DNA from: Hermodice carunculata | Lineage: Eukaryota; Annelida; Polychaeta; Eunicida; Amphinomidae | DNA length: 64,000 nt | Assembly (NCBI GenBank): GCA_964020975.1 | Contig: OZ026615.1 | Span: 83,554,416-83,618,415 of the forward strand | Direction of reading: 5' to 3' | Part shown: one piece after another, positions 23,930-64,000 of the stretch | How positions within the stretch are numbered: the stretch's first letter is position 1 | Layout: each line of letters begins with the position of its first letter | Position numbers and translations under genes: made by a program | The notes under the pieces: generated by a model | Told to the model about the DNA's origin: nothing | What the model saw: the letters and a program-made list of their open reading frames with translations, nothing else | Databases searched by the model: none

Positions 23930-25836
23930 GGATTTTCGGGATATTTGGGCAACAAACCTTGAAGCAACTTATACATTTCCGTAGCATTTCCTTGGTTTTC
24001 CTGCATACCATTAGTGAAGTATACTATGTCATGTGAGCTTGTATTGTCAGAGTAGTGACTATTTCCGAGTGTTCTAAAATGGGCCCATTGACTCTTTATA
24101 CTAGTAATAATACCTCTATCATGTAGCCAATCTCTTAATTCCCTTTTGCCTCAATCTTTTCATCATACCGAGGAAGTTTTGTTTTGGAAGTCCGGAATTT
24201 TCTACGAGGAGCATGACTGTTTACTACATCATCAAAAAGAAGCCTCCTGGCCATCCAAACATGATTGAATATTATCAAAACATTCAATAATGTACCATAG
24301 TTCTAGATAGAGGTCTTTGAGAAAATTAATTACCTGAGGACGCGTAAATTTGCGTGATTTACAAAGCGGTGATTTGATTTGTTTAATTTGGAGTCCAGAA
24401 TGATAAAATTCTTTAAGTGACACCTCTGCAACTCCAATTAAAGAGTTGTGTACATTTATAATAGTTAGATCGACAATAGTTGCGGTAATATCAGTGATTC
24501 TAGTGGGGAGCCTTTATGACTTGTCTAAGGTCGCAGGTAATAATGATGTCATTGAGAGTTTTTCCAGCTGAAAATGCGTCGTCAATATGAGTATAATCAA
24601 TAATAAAATCCCTGTCACAATAAAATCAGGAGTAGTAAAATTCAATAGACTTAAAGAGTCCTGCATGTGTTGGTACAAACTAATATCAGTCTGCGGATGT
24701 CTATATAATAAAGAAACAATGAGCGGTTTACGATTGTGGTCGTGAACTTTGATGCAATATTTAATCAAATGGGGGTGGTCTATTCCGGGCATCTCTATAT
24801 ATCGTCTTTAACATGAAGTACAACTACTTGAGCACCAGGAAAGTTTGAAGTTTGTCCCGTGTATAGAAAAAATAGCTTGGTATGTTCACTCCCTCAGTAT
24901 GAATATTACCATTGAGCCAAGTTTCAGTGACAGCTAAAATATCAGGTTTCAGTTTATTGGTCATAAAAATAATTTCATCAAGAAGTTCAAGTTCGGGTAT
25001 GTTTATTCGACCAAATATATTAAAACAAACAATAAAAATACATGCCACCAAGGAATTATCAAAACAAAAAAGAAACTAGTGCAGACATATCAACAGACTT
25101 TGGTCAGGGAGACACGCACTAAGACTTTTGGCAGATCGCTGTCGTGCGTGCCACTCTACTAACAAATAATGAGCTTTACGAAAATGTGATCAAGATGGCA
25201 TGGTAAACATCCTTGTCCAAAATTTATGTGACGACCTTTAGCCAATATGAATTTGCTATAGCCATGGACAACACGAGCTCCCTCAGAGCAAAAACCTCTT
25301 GTGGCTGTAGAGTTGGAGGCATTAAGAACTGAATCGTTGATTTTAAAGAAAAGGAGTCAGCCGAAGTTAAGCTATTGAGGAACGAGTTCCAAAAGTTATG
25401 GCATGTGCAGAGCTGCCAGAAATTGCAATACTAGGTCTGGTCAGAGCTCGATAAAGCACGGTAGGTTGGAAGAGCCATGTCAAATCATTGCGGTATGACA
25501 CCATGAGTCGCATCCATCGCATGTAATGCCTCTCTGTTTTTTGTTTTTGTTTTTGTTTTTGTTTTTGTTTTTGTTTTTGTTTTTGTTTTTTTCCCCCCGG
25601 ACTGGTTTAGTGCATGCTCCACAAGGAAATCTCCATCTTGGGCCAAGATTGCGTGAGGTGTCACCCAGAGATAAAAGTTGAATAGATAAATTAATGGAAC
25701 GGGTCAAGTCCAGATTTCTCCGTGGATGCAGCCCAGCATAGTCGCCATTGTGCGTAATTGCCAGGAAACTGGACGAAACGGGGTATACTATGTCCGTAGA
25801 TGGCCGTATATATTGGTTAAAATCTATATGGAACAA
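23930..25836 (-). mobile_element. CR1-like LINE fragment: PHD-type ORF1 end and endonuclease
   Basis: Minus strand. 25836-25480 encodes a PHD-like finger, FPCGACTKPV ... QRGITCDGCDSWCH, the module found before the endonuclease in many invertebrate CR1-group LINEs. 25051-24824 then reads NKLKPDILAVTETWLNGNIH, and 24792-24514 reads SLLYRHPQTDISLY and a TPDFIVTG block, both APE endonuclease. Several frame changes separate these pieces, and I see no reverse transcriptase, so it is a broken 5' fragment. A (KN)n expansion sits inside the finger. Confidence 0.75.
25540..25588. repeat. (TTTTTG)n microsatellite inside the PHD finger
   Basis: About eight hexamers. On the minus strand they encode a Lys-Asn run between the first and second Cys pairs, without breaking the frame. 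Confidence 0.9.
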
Positions 25837-26399
25837 AGAGGTATCTAAAAACTCTTCAGTGGAATGATGCTGATGCGCAGTGATGCCACTACGAGTCGCC
25901 GTGAGTCTCGAGAATATAATGTAAATTTATGTGCACCATGTAAATTAATATAAAAGTCTTGATGGCACCCATGTTCAAAAAGGAACACGCCCGGTCCCTA
26001 TCAAGGCCTAAGTGGGACAAAAAGGTCAATAAAACAAACAAATAAATAAAAAAAAGGCCAGGAAAAGCCCATAAAAGTAGGATAGCATTGAAGCATTAAT
26101 GTAGCCCTGTTAGGGTTTTGGATTGTTAGGCTTTTTAAAGGGATTATTGGATAATTTGCTCCAGAGAATACGGATTATTTTTATTATTCATCTGAGTAAA
26201 GTATTTTTTTTATCATTGGAGAGCGGAAAGTTGGATTAGGGTCTATATTGGGGGGGGGAGTATTCGATTATTTGGGCAGAAATAGATGGATTATGATTGG
26301 ATTATTGGTACCCCCTAAGAGGACCCCGTTAATAGAAGTAATCAATACCTTTGACATATTCTCAGAGATGCTGTGATGTAAATATCTCTTTTAGCTCAC

Positions 26400-26820
26400 A
26401 TAGTTAGCATGGCTCACTGCAAACCCGGACATTTTGTTTTTCCAAGAATTCTATTTTTCTTTCCTTCCTTCTTTCTTTCTTTCTTTCTTTCTTATTTTCT
26501 TCTTTACGACCAAATTTGTACGGAGTTTTTCTCAGACACTATAATTCCGATAATCACCAAACTTGCCATGGTGACTCACCTACCAGTGAAATTAGGCACC
26601 TGGGCTGGAATAGTCATGATGTTTAAAACTATGCAAATTAGGGGCAATTAAAATTTTAAAATCTCTACATCTTCCAAATTATTGTAGATAGACACAAAGC
26701 TGTAACTTACACATATAGGTTTAAGACAACTGGTAAATCCAATAGCACACAAACAAAACTTGGGGAATTTTAATGTATGCTAAATTCACCAAATTTCTCC
26801 CCAATGCACATGTAGGCCTT
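26400..26820 (+). mobile_element. Partial copy of the tandem-core Helitron-like repeat family
   Basis: A (TTTC)n tract (26458-26495) precedes a block shared with 27790-27960: ACCAAACTTGCCATGGTGAC, then GGAATAGTCATGATGTTTAA and part of a tandem unit. No 3' hairpin end seen here. Confidence 0.55.
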
Positions 26821-27535
26821 CAACTGCCTGCTGTATGACCTATTGCTTGACCTCTATGGTGCCGGGCAACCCTTTTGCAGTCATAATTAATTAGTTTGAA
26901 CCTGTCTGACAGGCAGCTTTCTATCCATGCATGCTAGGTGTATACTTTGGAACATTTGGGTCTCGCAGCTAAAAAAAAAGGGGGGGGGGAGACTCCCAAC
27001 TGTGTAATTGAGGCTCTCAATAAAATACAGAGGATCTCTTTCGGTTCATGCAAGAACAGATTTACTCCATGCTGCCATATGTACCAGGCAGGCTATAGTT
27101 TCCACTAGAGCTGCACAGACCTGTCAGTGCACCATGACCATAATGACTGAAGCTGGTGTCCTAGCTGTCCTGCTTTTGCCTGAGGATATGTCAGTCTGCT
27201 GAGCTTATCGGTCGCAAGGGAACACAGGCCCCAGACTTCTAGGCAGCACAAGCCTGAGTGTACCTTCTGTAAAAAATAGACTACATACAGAGCTGAGTGG
27301 CCAGACCAAGGAGGGTAGAATATGTGTCATCTCAGTGGACACTTTCATGTCTTTGTTTTCTTGTAACCAGTGAGATGAAGCCTGTTCTTCATAGCCAATA
27401 CTGAGACAGTATAGTGCTTGTCTTGGTTCACAGGTACATATACATATAGTTTCTTGACAGCTTCTGTTGAAATTTATGTAATAAAGGAAAAAAGACAGTT
27501 TTGTATTACATGTATAAACATAATATGTATACATT

Positions 27536-27540
<5 letters not shown>

Positions 27541-27627
<87 letters not shown>
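27541..27627. repeat. (TA)n microsatellite
   Basis: About 40 TA units. Confidence 0.95.
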
Positions 27628-27630
<3 letters not shown>

Positions 27631-27769
27631 CATGCATGAATAATGTGCATATACATGCACACATACTCATCCATATTGCCCAGAAGGGCTTACCCTCTCA
27701 GGAACAGGCACTTTTCTCTGGTCCCATGGGTGGCTTTTCTCTGGTCCCAAGTTTCAGTGAATTATAAAC

Positions 27770-28622
27770 GCTGGAATTTTCTTTCTTTCTTTCTTTTTTT
27801 TCTTTCTTCTTCACAACCAAGTTTGTCTGGAGATTTTCTCAAGCCCTATTTTTTGGGAAAACCACCAAACTTGCTATGGTGACTGACCTAACCTGTGAAA
27901 TTGTGCATCTCATTTGGAATAGTCATGATGTTTAAAAGTATGCAAATTTAGCTTCATCTTCCAAAATATTGCAGATACTGACTCAAAATTGCAATGTGCA
28001 TATATAGGTTTGTGACACCTGCCAATATAGTGGACAGTTTAAGTTGTAGAATTTCAAATTATGCTAATAAGGGGCTTTGAAAAATTTCAAAATTGAATAT
28101 CTCCAAAATTATTACACATAGACATGCCATTTCAACTTCAATTTATAGGTTTGTTGCAAAGCCGCGCATCCAATGAACGAGGAACCAAAGTTGCATAATT
28201 TTAATTTTTGCAAATTAGGTAAAGATGCAAAATGTAAATCTTAAACAGCCTCAAATATTATAGATACAGGTGCCATTCCTATTTCAATTTATGGGTTTGT
28301 GGCAAAGCCCCATCCAGTGAACCATAAACCAAAGTCGTAGGCTTTTAATTTATGCAAATAAGGCAAATACACCAAATGAAAATGTTGAATAGCTTCAAAA
28401 CTATTGTAGATGCCAGTTTCATTCATACTTCATTTTATAAGTTTGTGACATGGCCACATCCAATGAACCAAGAACCAAAGTTGTAGCATTTTACTTTATA
28501 AAAATTAGACAAGTACACAAAATTTAGATTATGTTGAACCAAGGCAAAGTGTAGCATTTAAAACTCTTCTCATTTTGAATGCACCCAGACAGATTTGCTG
28601 TGAAGCAAATCTTCTTTTCTAG
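27770..28622 (+). mobile_element. Helitron-like non-autonomous element with tandem core
   Basis: A TTTC-rich tract (about 27779-27812) is followed by four to five degenerate units of about 125 bp (27960-28520). The 3' end is a perfect 9-bp hairpin (28591-28599 with 28604-28612, loop GTGA), six bases, then CTAG (28619-28622), followed by T. This is the classic Helitron 3' end. The 5' TC end is not located. Internal tandem units with a flanking microsatellite are also a 'pearl' element trait. Confidence 0.6.
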
Positions 28623-28746
28623 TTTAGATTACTTTTATTTTATTGCAGGGGTATGTAGATATAAATGCTGGACCCACCAGGCAAAGCTGCTTGCAAGGCT
28701 TACAAGCTTAATTACACATACAGGGGCAACCAGCACTGCCACAATG

Positions 28747-28923
28747 CCAGCAGAACGGTTGTCATCATATTCTGGTCTATACGAACCCATCCATACTCAC
28801 CGCCAAAGTCACTGTCCACCGAAAATACTGATTAGCGTTCAGCTATTTCGGTGGACAGTGACCTTGGCGGTCAGTATGAATGGGTTCGTATCGACCAGAA
28901 TATGATGACAACCGTTCAGCTGG
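28747..28923. repeat. Long near-perfect palindrome upstream of KCTD3
   Basis: Arms 28747-28827 and 28844-28923 pair over about 80 bp with few mismatches (for example CACTGTCCACCGAAAATA against TATTTCGGTGGACAGTG), with a 16-bp spacer. It ends about 235 bp before the KCTD3 start codon. It may be a fold-back MITE; no clear target duplication. Confidence 0.85.
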
Positions 28924-29158
28924 TTGCCTCTTTGATGCAATCGACAGGAACAGAGGGAAACAACTATCAGCGCCACGAGACGACCAGAGTAATCAAAGGT
29001 AATCTTCATACAAGAAGGCACAAAAGTATCACTTCCTCTGTTTTGACGGCCAGTTGAAACCACTATGGACTGAGCTGCAGATCCATGGTTCTGCACAGTA
29101 ATCATTTAATGTGTGAGGCGTTCTACGGCTACTCCATTGTTTCAGCCAATTTTATATC

Positions 29159-63589
<34,431 letters not shown>

Positions 63590-63605
<16 letters not shown>

Positions 63606-64000
63606 GCAAGTTCAACCCTTACAATGCAGGTTACTTTAACATTCACAGTCCATGGTATTTCAACCTTCGCATTGCATATATATGCTTGTTTAACCTTCAC
63701 GATAGTCAAAAGAGATTACTTTAACCCTCCCAATACACAACAGTGTAACCATCACACTACAGGTCAGTTAAACCCTCACAATATATGTTAGTTAAGTCTT
63801 TACAGTATAAGTCTGTTTAACCCTCGCATATTGATTTAACCCTCACAATGCAGGTTGATTTATTATAACCTTCACACTAATGTTTAGATTAACCTTCGTA
63901 ACATATGGCATTGTACATTAATGCTCTCAATACAGGTAAGTTTAACCCTCAAAAAAGACAAATTTAACCCTCATGATACAGGCTAGTTTAACCCTTACAA
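63590..64000. repeat. Minisatellite starting at the exon 17 donor, running off the window
   Basis: Units of about 25-32 bases repeat TTTAACCCTCACAATACAGG. The first copy is the exon 17 end plus its GC donor. Copies with GT donors lie at 63763 (GTCAGT) and 63936 (GTAAGT). Confidence 0.88.

Noticed and set aside
27205-27767. Long frames of Tyr-Ile repeats on both strands
   Set aside because: Pure (TA)n microsatellite; the same holds near 38692-38896 and 51014-51120.
18937-28520. Regular repeat arrays as a CRISPR array
   Set aside because: Units are adjacent without unique spacers and diverge like satellites; the genome is eukaryotic.

Overview
The window looks like gene-poor, repeat-rich genomic DNA of a marine invertebrate. 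Genes are split by long introns, the DNA is AT-rich, there are many microsatellites, and LINE, MITE and Helitron-like families are mixed together. A lancelet (amphioxus) is my best guess. Five exon edges of one gene sit inside tandem arrays, and I recall (unverified) that such 'mirage' minisatellites were reported in amphioxus. A hemichordate, echinoderm or mollusc is not excluded.

1-29 kb is mostly mobile-element debris. A nearly complete Tx1/L1-like LINE (582-5905) with a perfect 14-bp target duplication sits inside a terminal-inverted-repeat element (1-6019). Next come a palindromic MITE, one convincing minus-strand GPCR exon carrying transmembrane helix 1 (9297-9613), a decayed Ty3/Gypsy-type fossil (about 11.9-14.4 kb), tandem-repeat-bearing Helitron-like elements, a minus-strand PHD/endonuclease LINE fragment (about 23.9-25.8 kb) and a small two-exon minus-strand gene with a cysteine-rich tail and poly-Asp end (22588-23433). 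A decayed partial copy of that gene lies at 17289-17874.

29159-63605 and beyond is one plus-strand host gene, the KCTD3/SHKBP1 orthologue. I could place 17 coding exons by eye. All phases join, giving 611 codons: a T1-type BTB domain, a Ser/Pro-rich linker and the WD/beta-propeller region. The C-terminal tail lies beyond the right edge. Two introns appear to use GC donors.

The introns hold the most unusual material. Five exon boundaries (exon 8, 15 and 16 acceptors; exon 14 and 17 donors) lie in tandem arrays whose units repeat the splice site together with the adjoining coding bases. Eight TTAA-bounded fold-back elements lie in introns 1, 2, 5, 11 and 12; related copies differ in stem sequence but keep pairing through matched changes on both arms. 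Intron 16 holds a 5.2-kb element with about 50-bp terminal inverted repeats. Coordinates and reading frames were worked out by hand from the sequence; no alignment or database search was run.
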